DNA of 5,033 nt from Actinomycetes bacterium (lineage in GTDB: Bacteria > Actinomycetota > CALGFH01): positions 1 to 5,033 of the forward strand of contig JASLIH010000369.1 in the NCBI GenBank assembly GCA_030152105.1, given 5' to 3'. Positions within the stretch are counted from its first letter, which is position 1; every line of letters starts with the position of its first letter. Positions 1-5,033 of this stretch are shown one piece after another. The translations under genes and the position numbers were made by a program. The notes below the pieces were generated by a model, which did not search any database, was not told the DNA's origin, and saw only the letters and a program-made list of their open reading frames with translations.

Positions 1-429
1 GCCATCGCCCTGGCCCTGCGGCTGGCCAGGCGGCCGCCGATGCCGGCCCCGCTGTCGCTCGGCGGCATCCTCCGGGTCGCCGGCTGGGCGGTCGTCTCCT
101 GGCTCTGCTACGGGGCCCACGTCGACCTGCTGGCCCGCCAGCTCGGCGCCGAGGGCGGGGCGCTGCTGTGGCTCCAGTGCACGGGCGCGTTCGCGGCCGC
201 CTTCGTCAGCGGCCCGCTGCTGCTGGTCGTGCCCGCCGGGGCCGGGGTCCGCGAGGCCGCCCTGCTGCTGCTCCTCGGCTCGACCGTCACCGCCCCGGTG
301 GCGGCCGTGATCGCGGTGGTGTCGCGCCTGCTGTTCGTCGTCGGCGACGTCGCCTGGAGCGGCGTCGCCGTGGTGGCCGCGCGGCGCGCGGTCAGCGCTC
401 CTCGGCCGCTTCCTCCCGTGCCGTCCTGA
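1..429 (+). CDS. C-terminal part of a flippase-like / lysylphosphatidylglycerol synthase TM-region (UPF0104-like) membrane protein, 5' truncated by window edge
   Basis: The frame is open from base 1 to a TGA at 427-429, giving 142 visible residues; the start lies upstream of the window. The fragment is almost wholly hydrophobic, with likely membrane segments at about visible residues 22-45, 55-80, 86-100 and 100-125. The key signature is PAGAGVREAAL at visible residues 78-88. It matches the PGGxGVRE motif between late transmembrane helices of the LPG-synthase transmembrane / UPF0104 family, whose members are integral membrane proteins linked to lipid or lipid-linked glycan translocation. The family call rests on this motif plus the hydrophobic pattern; substrate is unknown. 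The internal ATG at 40 is not a convincing start because the frame continues hydrophobically upstream. The 3' end overlaps the convergent minus-strand gene by 38 bases. Confidence 0.72.
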   Translation, partial: AIALALRLARRPPMPAPLSLGGILRVAGWAVVSWLCYGAHVDLLARQLGAEGGALLWLQCTGAFAAAFVSGPLLLVVPAGAGVREAALLLLLGSTVTAPVAAVIAVVSRLLFVVGDVAWSGVAVVAARRAVSAPRPLPPVPS

Positions 430-1072
430 CCTCGTCGGCCAGGGCCTTCCAGGCCACCCAGAGGACGGCCTCGATCCGGTCCCAGTCGTCGTCCAGGACC
501 CCGATCTCGCGGTAGGAGGCATGGTCGCGGATGGTCATCGCCTCGGCCCGGCGGCTGGCATGGGTCCAGAGGCGCTCGGCCGGCACCTGGTAGAGCTCGG
601 CGGCCAGGGCGGCCAGGGCGTGCTCGAGGTCGCCGGGCGGGTGGAGGGCGGCCTCGCGATGCACGATCCACCACTCCAGCTCCAGCGAGGCGGCCCGCTC
701 GGGGTCGAACGGGACCTCGCTGACGGTCCGGATGGCCGCGTAGTAGCGCTCCAGGTAGGGGAGGGCGCGGCGGTAGTCGTCGTGGGACTGGCCCACCTGG
801 AACACGGCCGCCGCCCGGGCGGCCAGGCCGGCCAGGGCCACCGCCCGCAGCGGCTGGAGGTGGAACTGGCCCTGGAGCAGGGACACCAGCTGGCCGAACA
901 GGGGCAGGCGACGCCGGTCGTAGTAGGAGCGCCACATGGCCGTCTCCAGCCGGGCGACCTCGTCGGGGTCGAACACAGCGATGTCGGCCCGCCGCGGCCG
1001 GGCCAGCTCGGCGACCGCCCAGCCGGCCCCCCCGGCGGTGGCCGCGAGCAGCACCCACCCAGTTCGTCTCAC
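392..1072 (-). CDS. Conserved-looking hypothetical protein with N-terminal membrane anchor, 226 aa
   Basis: Function not recognised. The reading frame runs from a GTG at 1072-1070 to a TGA at 394-392. Residues 2-3 are Arg-Arg followed by a hydrophobic stretch at about 6-24, so a single N-terminal membrane segment or uncleaved signal anchor is likely. The rest is a soluble, mostly helical domain rich in aromatics and arginine. Its family-like motifs are [10 protein letters not shown] (34-43), the MWRSYY cluster (46-51), [11 protein letters not shown] (101-111) and [10 protein letters not shown] (131-140). The motifs E131/E133, W134-W135, H138 and R139 look conserved, but no catalytic chemistry can be assigned. 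Codon bias matches the neighbours, so this strand is the coding one and the long plus-strand frame over it is a shadow. It is divergent from the ligase and its 3' end overlaps the convergent membrane-protein gene by 38 bases. There is no good Shine-Dalgarno before the GTG, which fits leaderless expression. Confidence 0.8.
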   Translation of the reverse strand: MRRTGWVLLAATAGGAGWAVAELARPRRADIAVFDPDEVARLETAMWRSYYDRRRLPLFGQLVSLLQGQFHLQPLRAVALAGLAARAAAVFQVGQSHDDYRRALPYLERYYAAIRTVSEVPFDPERAASLELEWWIVHREAALHPPGDLEHALAALAAELYQVPAERLWTHASRRAEAMTIRDHASYREIGVLDDDWDRIEAVLWVAWKALADEVRTAREEAAEER

Positions 1073-1078
1073 CTGCGG

Positions 1079-1108
1079 AACCTACTCGACCGCCCTTCCG
1101 GGGGACAA
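1079..1108 (-). promoter_or_regulatory. Possible promoter giving a leaderless transcript of the minus-strand hypothetical gene
   Basis: Read on the minus strand, TTGTCC (1108-1103) is followed after 18 bases by TAGGTT (1084-1079), a reasonable actinobacterial -10 of TAnnnT form. Six bases then separate TAGGTT from the GTG at 1072, so the expected transcription start coincides with the start codon. Leaderless mRNAs are common in Actinobacteria. The -35 is weak and the whole divergent spacer is only 43 bases, so this is a hypothesis from position and motif alone. Confidence 0.33.
1100..1105 (+). promoter_or_regulatory. Ribosome binding site that decides the ligase start
   Basis: GGGGGA lies 10 bases before the GTG at 1116. 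It is the only purine-rich Shine-Dalgarno-like site in the right place, and the frame is open far upstream (to 936 and beyond), so this site and family length are what select the GTG. The protein then begins [14 protein letters not shown], as actinobacterial LigB proteins do. Confidence 0.5.
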
Positions 1109-1115
1109 TGGGCCC

Positions 1116-2642
1116 GTGCTGCTCGACGAGGTTGCCGAGACGTCCGCCGCCGTCGCCGCCAGCTCCGCCCGCCTGGCCAAGGTGGAGCGGCTGGCGGCCT
1201 GCCTGCGGCGCCTGGAGCCGGGCGAGGTCCGCCCGGCGGTGGCCTTCCTCTCCGGCGAGCTGCGCCAGCGCCAGATCGGGGTCGGCTGGGCGGCCCTGCG
1301 GGACGCGCCCGACCCGGCGGCCGCCCCCTCCCTGACCGTGGCCTCCACCGACGCCGCCTTCGAGCGGATCGGCCGCCTGGCCGGGCCCGGCTCCCAGGCC
1401 GAGCGGCGGCGGCTGGTGGCCGAGCTGTTCGGCCGGGCCACCGCGGCCGAGCAGCGGTTCCTGATCGGGCTGCTCTCGGGCGAGCTGCGCCAGGGCGCGC
1501 TGGAGGGGGTGATGGTCGAGGCCATCGCCAGGGCCGCCGGGGTCGCCGGGGCCGAGGTCCGCCGGGCGCTGATGCTGCGCGGGGCCCTCGGCCCGGTGGC
1601 CGAGGTCGCCCTGGCCGAAGGCGTGCCCGGGCTGCGCCAGTTCCACCTGGAGGTCGGCCGCCCCCTCCAGCCGATGCTGGCCTCGACGGCCCCCACCATC
1701 GAGGCGGCCATGGAGAAGGTCGGCGAGGCGGCCGTCGAGTGGAAGCTCGACGGGGCCCGGGTCCAGGTGCACCGGGCCGGGACCGAGGTGGCCGTGTTCA
1801 CCCGGACCCTCGACGACATCACCGCCCGGGTGCCCGAGGTGGTGGCGGCCACCCTGGCCCTGCCGGTGCGGGCGGCCGTGTTCGACGGCGAGCTCATCGC
1901 CCTCCAGCCGGGCGGGCGGCCTCATCCGTTCCAGGTCACGGCCAGCCGGGTCGGCAGCCGCCTGGGCGTTGAGCGGCTGGCCGCCACCCTGCCCCTCAGC
2001 GCGTTCCTGTTCGACCTGCTCCACCTCGACGGCCAGGACCTGCTCGACCAGGCCGGCGCCGACCGCCACGCCGCCATGGCCGCCGTGGTCCCTGAGGCGC
2101 TGCGGATCCCCCGCACCGTGACCGCCGACCCGCTGGTCGCCGCGGGGTTTCTGGGCGACGCGCTTGCCCGCGGTCACGAGGGCGTGCTGGTCAAGTCCTT
2201 GGCCGCGCCGTACGAGGCGGGCCGCCGTGGGACTGGCTGGTTGAAGGTCAAGCCGGTCCACACGCTCGACCTGGTGGTGCTGGCTGTCGAGTGGGGTCAC
2301 GGCCGGCGCAAAGGGTGGCTCAGCAACCTGCATCTTGGCGCCCGCGATCCCGAGACCGGCGGGTTCGTGATGCTCGGCAAGACGTTCAAGGGCCTCACCG
2401 ACAAGCTGCTGGCCTGGCAGACCGAGCGCCTGCTCGAGCTGGCCGACGGCCCGACCGACCAGTGGGTGGTCCACGTGCGACCCGAGCTGGTGGTCGAGAT
2501 CGCCTTCGACGGCCTCCAGACCAGCCCCCGCTACCCGGGCGGCCTGGCCCTGCGCTTCGCCCGGGTCCTGCGCTACCGCCCGGACAAGCGGCCTGAGGAG
2601 GCCGACACCATCGAAACGGTCCGCGCCCTCCACACCTCTTGA
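1116..2642 (+). CDS. ligB: ATP-dependent DNA ligase, LigB type, 508 aa
   Basis: Seals nicks in double-stranded DNA using ATP, through an enzyme-AMP and then a DNA-adenylate intermediate; cytoplasmic. Domains in order: N-terminal DNA-binding domain (about 1-170, with SGELRQ at 121-126), adenylation domain (about 185-385) and C-terminal OB-fold (about 395-505). Nucleotidyltransferase motifs are all visible: motif I KLDGAR with the adenylated lysine K210, motif III FDGE at 256-259, motif IV EGVLVK from E355, motif V WLKVKP with K377 and K379, and motif VI from R480 to K491. The length is nearly identical to mycobacterial LigB as recalled (about 507 aa), and the C-terminal half closely resembles it. 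The GTG at 1116 is preferred over the ATG at 936: the extra 60 residues would be low complexity and antisense to the neighbouring gene. In actinobacteria this enzyme is generally accessory to the NAD-dependent replicative ligase LigA, so a repair role is inferred. No missing residues seen. Confidence 0.95.
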   Translation: MLLDEVAETSAAVAASSARLAKVERLAACLRRLEPGEVRPAVAFLSGELRQRQIGVGWAALRDAPDPAAAPSLTVASTDAAFERIGRLAGPGSQAERRRLVAELFGRATAAEQRFLIGLLSGELRQGALEGVMVEAIARAAGVAGAEVRRALMLRGALGPVAEVALAEGVPGLRQFHLEVGRPLQPMLASTAPTIEAAMEKVGEAAVEWKLDGARVQVHRAGTEVAVFTRTLDDITARVPEVVAATLALPVRAAVFDGELIALQPGGRPHPFQVTASRVGSRLGVERLAATLPLSAFLFDLLHLDGQDLLDQAGADRHAAMAAVVPEALRIPRTVTADPLVAAGFLGDALARGHEGVLVKSLAAPYEAGRRGTGWLKVKPVHTLDLVVLAVEWGHGRRKGWLSNLHLGARDPETGGFVMLGKTFKGLTDKLLAWQTERLLELADGPTDQWVVHVRPELVVEIAFDGLQTSPRYPGGLALRFARVLRYRPDKRPEEADTIETVRALHTS

Positions 2643-2669
2643 CGAGATCCGCAACTCGAGATATATCTT
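2639..2669 (+). promoter_or_regulatory. Candidate promoter of the DUF4097-padR-ABC operon
   Basis: TTGACG at 2639-2644 is a near-consensus -35 and overlaps the ligase stop codon. Candidate -10 elements are TATATC at 2662-2667 (17-base spacer) or TATCTT at 2664-2669 (19-base spacer). Both lie on top of the first GATATATC palindrome, so a protein bound there would block RNA polymerase. Transcription would start near 2675, leaving a leader of about 50 bases before the ATG at 2726. Inferred by eye from motif matches only. Confidence 0.45.
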
Positions 2670-2704
2670 GATTCCGAGAACGAGATATATCGCGGATCAT
2701 CAAG
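2646..2704 (+). repeat. Nested inverted repeats around the operator region
   Basis: Two inverted repeats are visible. GATCCGC (2646-2652) pairs with GCGGATC (2692-2698), and CTTGAT (2667-2672) pairs with ATCAAG (2699-2704). They are mutually compatible with extended dyad symmetry around the operator, or with hairpins in the operon leader. No T-tract follows, so a role as an intrinsic terminator for the ligase gene is weak. The function is unknown and the repeats are short enough to be partly coincidental. Confidence 0.35.
2657..2694 (+). promoter_or_regulatory. Tandem GATATATC palindromes, putative PadR operator
   Basis: The 11-mer CGAGATATATC occurs exactly twice, at 2657-2667 and 2681-2691, with a 24-bp period. 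Each copy contains the perfect palindrome GATATATC (2660-2667 and 2684-2691). The first extends to the 10-bp palindrome AGATATATCT (2659-2668), and the second has outer CG/CG symmetry (2681-2682 with 2693-2694). Such AT-rich symmetric octamers stand out sharply in this GC-rich DNA. PadR dimers typically bind short AT-rich palindromes upstream of the operon that encodes them. The location over the candidate -10, two genes before padR, supports an autorepression site. Which protein binds is inference. Confidence 0.6.
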
Positions 2705-2712
2705 TATGGAGC

Positions 2713-2718
2713 AGGAGG
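2713..2718 (+). promoter_or_regulatory. Strong ribosome binding site of the DUF4097 gene
   Basis: AGGAGG, in a longer GGAGCAGGAGGGG purine run from 2708, sits 7 bases before the ATG at 2726. It fixes the start of the first operon gene. Confidence 0.8.
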
Positions 2719-2725
2719 GGACGCC

Positions 2726-3529
2726 ATGGCCAGCTGGACGATCGACCAACCCGGCAAGCGTGAGCTCGACCCGGTCGACCGGGTCCTTGTCCAGCTGATC
2801 GAGGGGGCGGTGAGCGTCGTCGGCAGCGACGGCCCGCCGACCCTCGAGGTGTCGCAGCTGGAGGGAGAGCCGCTGCGGGTCCGCCAGGAGGACGGGGCCC
2901 TGACGGTCGACTACGAGCGCCCGGGCCGCTCCGGCCTGCTGGCCTGGCTGACCAGCATGGGGAAGCGCAAGGCGGTGGTGACGCTGGCCGTGCCCCGCGA
3001 CTGCCGGGTCGAGCTCCAGGTGGTCTCGGCCAGCCTGATGGCCGGCGGGCTGCGGGCCCCGGTACTGGCCAAGACGGTCAGCGGCGAGATCACCCTTGCC
3101 GGCCTTGGCGGCGCGGCCGAGGCCGAGACGGTGTCGGGGGCGGTGCAGGCCTCGGCCATCAGGGGCGACCTGTCGGCGGCCACCGTCTCGGGCGAGATCA
3201 CCGTGGCCGAGGGCGGCGGGTCGGTGCGGGCCAGGACCATCTCGGGGACGATCGCCATGGACCTCGGGCCCTCGGGGGACCGGGACATCGAGCTGTCGAG
3301 CGTCTCCGGGGACCTCACCGTCCGCGTGCCCGAGGCCAGCGACCTCGAGGTCAAGCTCCAGTCGACCTCCGGCCAGGTGGCCAGCGCCTTCGGGCAGCTC
3401 GAGCTCGACCGGACCCCGGGCCGGCACGCGGCCAGGGGGCGGCTGGGCAGCGGCACCGGCCGGCTCCGGGCGTCCAGCACCTCCGGCCACGTCGCTCTCC
3501 TCCGCGGTTCCCCGGAGGCACAGCTGTGA
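2726..3529 (+). CDS. DUF4097-family beta-strand-repeat protein, 267 aa
   Basis: Exact function unknown. The N-terminal part (about 1-95) holds a beta-rich region, EGAVSVVGSDG near residues 26-36, and no signal peptide or membrane segment, so it is predicted to be cytoplasmic. Residues 96-255 are a beta-solenoid-like array whose rungs carry (V/I/T)SG: Ser101 (SA variant), 119, 137, 155 and 173 are spaced exactly 18 residues. Later rungs fall at Ser194 and Ser215 (21 apart) and a final one at Ser253. The repeated T(V/I)SG followed by two or three alternating hydrophobics is characteristic of DUF4097 / putative adhesin proteins, the family that includes LiaG- and YvlB-like proteins. It is the first gene of an operon and overlaps padR by 4 bases (GTGA). 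In actinobacteria, DUF4097 proteins often sit beside PadR and ABC exporter genes, which suggests a role in envelope-stress or exporter control; that role is inference. Confidence 0.85.
   Translation: MASWTIDQPGKRELDPVDRVLVQLIEGAVSVVGSDGPPTLEVSQLEGEPLRVRQEDGALTVDYERPGRSGLLAWLTSMGKRKAVVTLAVPRDCRVELQVVSASLMAGGLRAPVLAKTVSGEITLAGLGGAAEAETVSGAVQASAIRGDLSAATVSGEITVAEGGGSVRARTISGTIAMDLGPSGDRDIELSSVSGDLTVRVPEASDLEVKLQSTSGQVASAFGQLELDRTPGRHAARGRLGSGTGRLRASSTSGHVALLRGSPEAQL
3514..3518 (+). promoter_or_regulatory. Ribosome binding site of padR inside the DUF4097 gene
   Basis: GGAGG lies 7 bases before the GTG at 3526, within the last codons of the upstream gene. It supports the GTG start and translational coupling through the GTGA overlap. 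Confidence 0.7.
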
Positions 3530-4155
3530 GTCCCGTCTTCAGTCACGGGCGGCTGCGGCTGTACCTGCTCAAGCTGCTGGAGGAGAGCCCGCGCCACGGC
3601 TATGACGTGATCCGGCTGCTGGAGGACCGCTTCATGGGCCTGTACGCCCCCTCCCCGGGCACCATCTACCCGCGGCTGCAGCGCCTCGAGGCCGAGGGCC
3701 TGGTCACCCAGACCAAGGAGGGCGGCCGCAAGGTCTACCAGATCACCGACGCCGGCCGCGCGGAGCTGGCCGCCAGGCACGACGAGCTGGACGAGCTGGA
3801 GGCCGAGATCTCCGGCTCGGTGCAGGGCATGGCCCGCGAGATCCGCGACGAGGTCCGGGGCACGGTTCGCGACCTCAAGCAGGAGCTGAAGCAGGCCGCC
3901 CGGGAGATACGCCGCGAGCAGCGCCACGAGAACCGCTCGCGCCGCGACCAGGGCGGCGACCAGCGCTGGGACTGGTACGACCAGAGCGTCGACGGCCGCC
4001 TGTGGTACTTCCTCGACCGGACCCAGAAGGCGATCCGCCGGGCCCAGCTGACCGAGGCCCAGGTTCGCGAGTGCGCGGCCATCCTCGACGAGGCGCTGGA
4101 GCGCATCCGGAATGTCCTCAAGCAGTCCCCCGACACCGAGGAGGGCAGCAGATGA
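3526..4155 (+). CDS. PadR-family transcriptional regulator, 209 aa
   Basis: DNA-binding repressor of the PadR family, which often controls exporter genes beside it. The winged helix-turn-helix covers about residues 8-82. It has the family pattern LLxLLEExPRHGYDVI (H24-G25-Y26), then PSPGTIYPRLQRLEAEGLV (42-60, recognition helix with the conserved T46-I47-Y48-P49) and a wing with GGRKVYQIT (66-74), followed by the conserved DAGRAEL. Residues 84-140 form a highly charged helix rich in E, R, K and Q that looks like a long coiled coil. A C-terminal helical block follows, with WDWY (148-151), LWYFLDR (159-165) and helices to about 200. This tail is unlike the short dimerisation domain of classical PadR and may hold the ligand- or dimer-forming part. 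It is translationally coupled to both neighbours (GTGA upstream, ATGA downstream). Likely operator: the GATATATC pair at 2657-2694, making the operon autoregulated. Confidence 0.93.
   Translation: MSPVFSHGRLRLYLLKLLEESPRHGYDVIRLLEDRFMGLYAPSPGTIYPRLQRLEAEGLVTQTKEGGRKVYQITDAGRAELAARHDELDELEAEISGSVQGMAREIRDEVRGTVRDLKQELKQAAREIRREQRHENRSRRDQGGDQRWDWYDQSVDGRLWYFLDRTQKAIRRAQLTEAQVRECAAILDEALERIRNVLKQSPDTEEGSR
4139..4144 (+). promoter_or_regulatory. Ribosome binding site of the ABC ATPase gene inside padR
   Basis: AGGAGG, within GAGGAGGG (4138-4145), lies 7 bases before the ATG at 4152, which overlaps the padR stop as ATGA. The site is intact although the gene it serves is broken. Confidence 0.75.
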
Positions 4156-4285
4156 CCCCGACCGGCGCGGCCATCCAGGCCCGCGACCTGACCAAGACCT
4201 ACAAGGACGTCCGTGCCCTTGACGGGCTCAGCTTCTCGGTCGAGGCCGGCACCGTGTTCGGGCTGCTCGGCCCCAACGGCGCCGG

Positions 4286-4294
4286 CAAGCCGAC
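4286..4294 (+). other. Deletion breakpoint 1 (Walker A to post-D-loop)
   Basis: GGCAAG encoding the Walker A Gly-Lys abuts GCCGAC, which encodes Ala-Asp of the xADMW segment in the next frame. The breakpoint lies at 4286-4291. The reading frame shifts from that of 4152 to that of 4295. Visible overlap between arms is at most a base or two, so extensive microhomology is not apparent. Confidence 0.7.
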
Positions 4295-4618
4295 ATGTGG
4301 GCCGAGATCGCCCACCTGTCCGGCTCCGAGGGCCTGACCATCCTGCTCACCACCCACTACCTGGAGGAGGCCGACCGGCTGGCCGACCGGCTGGCCATCG
4401 TCGACCACGGCCGGATCGTCGCCGAGGGCACCCCCAACGAGCTCAAGGGCGAGCTGCGCGGCGACGCCATCCAGGTCGAGCTGAACGACCCCCAGGCCGA
4501 CGGCCAGGCCCACACCGCCCTTCACCGGGTCCCCGGCATCTGGGAGGTGACCGTCGAGGGCCGCTCCCTGCGAGCCCGGACCGACGACGGCTCGGCGGCC
4601 GTCCCGGCCGTGCTCCAG

Positions 4619-4624
4619 GCGCTG
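4619..4624 (+). other. Deletion breakpoint 2 (ATPase tail to permease middle)
   Basis: GCGCTG encodes Ala-Leu that fits both the ATPase tail (PAVLQAL) and the expected permease context (a (G)AL(I) segment before GRLVQLA). The junction therefore probably lies in a shared GCGCTG of at least six bases. The frame is maintained across it. The permease side of the comparison is from family knowledge, not from an intact copy here. Confidence 0.6.
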
Positions 4625-5033
4625 ATCACCGGCAGGCTGGTCCAGCTGGCGATCGTCTCGCTGATCCAGTCGCTGATCGTGATCGGGCTCGGCCTGCTGG
4701 TCGGGGCCCGCTTCCCGGGAGGGCTGGCCGGCCTGGCCGTCCTGATCGGCTGCTCGGCCCTGCTCGGGGGGTCGCTGAGCGCCCTGTCCAACGGCATGGC
4801 CCTGCTGGCCCGCAAGGAGGAGACGGTGATCGCCGCCTCCAACTTCATCCTGCTGCCCCTCACCTTCCTGTCCTCGGCGTTCATGCAGCGAGACCTCGTG
4901 CCCGGCTGGATCCAGTCGGTGGCCAGGTACAACCCGGTCGAGTGGACCGTCCAGGCGGGCCGCGAGGCGCTCACCGCGTCGCCCGACTGGGGTCTGGTCC
5001 TGAGCCGGGCCGCCCTGCTGGCCGCCCTGTGCG
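4619..5033 (+). pseudogene. ABC-2 type exporter permease, N-terminus deleted and fused to ATPase remnant; runs off window
   Basis: After PAVLQAL of the ATPase C-terminus, the same frame continues directly as ITGRLVQLAIVSLIQSLIVI, which is mid-permease sequence. The 136 visible residues contain three membrane segments (about 4640-4710, 4718-4800 and 4830-4885) and the start of a fourth at 4986. They also carry the ABC-2 family pattern LARKEETVIA, then LPLTFLSSAFM and the WIQSVARYNPVEW motif before the last helix. The permease's own start codon, its first two or so transmembrane helices (roughly 110-130 residues) and the last 35-45 residues of the ATPase are missing, as is the gene boundary. 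No start codon with a Shine-Dalgarno serves this piece, so it would not be made independently. The gene continues past the window edge. Confidence 0.8.

Larger units (their letters stand above)
4152..4624 (+). pseudogene. ABC exporter ATP-binding protein, internally deleted and frameshifted (DrrA-like)
   Basis: The first 46 residues are a normal DrrA/CcmA-type ATPase start: AIQARDLTKTYKDVRALDGL (7-26), then Walker A GPNGAGK ending at K46. The next codon is Pro instead of Thr/Ser, and the frame ends at a TGA at 4335-4337, a 61-residue product. From about 4286 the family sequence resumes one frame over with QADMWAEI (normally just after the D-loop), the switch histidine in LLTTHYLEEAD, and then AIVDHGRIVAEGTPNELKG, a typical C-terminal region. 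About 115-125 codons with the Q-loop, LSGGQ signature, Walker B and D-loop are absent. No ATPase can be made from this sequence. The flanks are well conserved without stops, so the damage is recent or an assembly artefact. Intact homologues power multidrug or daunorubicin-type export with an ABC-2 permease. Confidence 0.82.

Noticed and set aside
936..1115. N-terminal extension of the ligase to the ATG at 936
   Set aside because: It would add 60 residues antisense to the divergent gene; family length and the Shine-Dalgarno support the GTG at 1116.
521..1972. 483-aa plus-strand open frame
   Set aside because: Composition collapses to Gly/Arg/Pro repeats, and it conflicts with both the minus-strand gene and the ligase, which have clear codon bias and motifs.
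2140..2340. Slightly lower GC stretch in the ligase C-terminal half as a recombination patch
   Set aside because: Only a handful of less-favoured codons (TTT, TTG, CTT); conserved ligase motifs run straight through, so this is not enough evidence of transfer.
108..2654. 848-aa minus-strand open frame across most of the left half
   Set aside because: It is the antisense shadow of the ligase and its neighbours, low complexity (Gly, Arg, Pro, Ala), with no domain; long antisense frames are expected at this GC content.
2643..2725. Intrinsic terminator after the ligase
   Set aside because: Inverted repeats are present but no T-tract follows, and they coincide with the promoter/operator of the next operon.
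2911..3927. 338-aa minus-strand open frame opposite DUF4097 and padR
   Set aside because: It is antisense to two genes with strong family motifs and has no recognisable domain of its own.
4319..4336. LSGSEG resembling the ABC signature LSGGQ
   Set aside because: It lies just before the switch-histidine strand in the helix after the D-loop, where family members carry variable residues; the true signature is in the missing segment.
4286..4340. Programmed frameshift as explanation for the ATPase frame change
   Set aside because: A shift alone would not remove more than 100 codons of essential motifs, and no slippery sequence is present.
1..5033. tRNA/rRNA genes, CRISPR arrays, insertion sequences, phage attachment sites
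   Set aside because: No spaced repeat arrays, terminal inverted repeats, transposase motifs or tRNA-like cloverleaf sequences were seen.

Overview
The window is very GC-rich with strong third-position G/C bias, uses GTG starts, and carries an ATP-dependent DNA ligase of the actinobacterial LigB type. It most likely comes from a high-GC actinomycete or an uncultured relative; the exact lineage cannot be read from the sequence. Both ends cut through genes.

Left part (1-2642). The window opens inside the C-terminal end of an integral membrane protein resembling the lysylphosphatidylglycerol synthase transmembrane / flippase-like (UPF0104) family. Its last 38 bases overlap, tail to tail, a minus-strand gene for an unrecognised membrane-anchored protein of 226 aa. 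That gene is divergent from a complete, apparently intact ATP-dependent DNA ligase of 508 aa. The ligase shows all the nucleotidyltransferase motifs and begins at a GTG at 1116. The 43-base divergent spacer contains a possible minus-strand promoter placed so that the transcript would be leaderless.

Right part (2643-5033). After an 83-base AT-rich intergenic region comes a tightly packed operon. It encodes a DUF4097-type beta-repeat protein, a PadR-family regulator (4-base GTGA overlap) and an ABC-2 type exporter (4-base ATGA overlap). The intergenic region holds two GATATATC palindromes inside an exact 11-bp direct repeat with a 24-bp period. One overlaps the -10 of a plausible promoter, so it is a good candidate operator for the PadR protein. 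PadR would then repress its own operon, including the exporter.

The exporter is broken as it stands in this sequence. The ATPase is normal through Walker A, then jumps directly, and out of frame, to the region after the D-loop. About 115-125 codons are missing, including the Q-loop, signature and Walker B. The downstream frame then runs from the ATPase C-terminus straight into the middle of an ABC-2 permease, losing the ATPase tail, the intergenic junction and the permease N-terminus. The retained pieces are well conserved and free of stop codons. This means either two recent deletions or assembly collapse, and deciding between them is the most important open question here. No convincingly novel multi-gene system was found; the strongest leads are the double-deleted exporter and the putative PadR operator.
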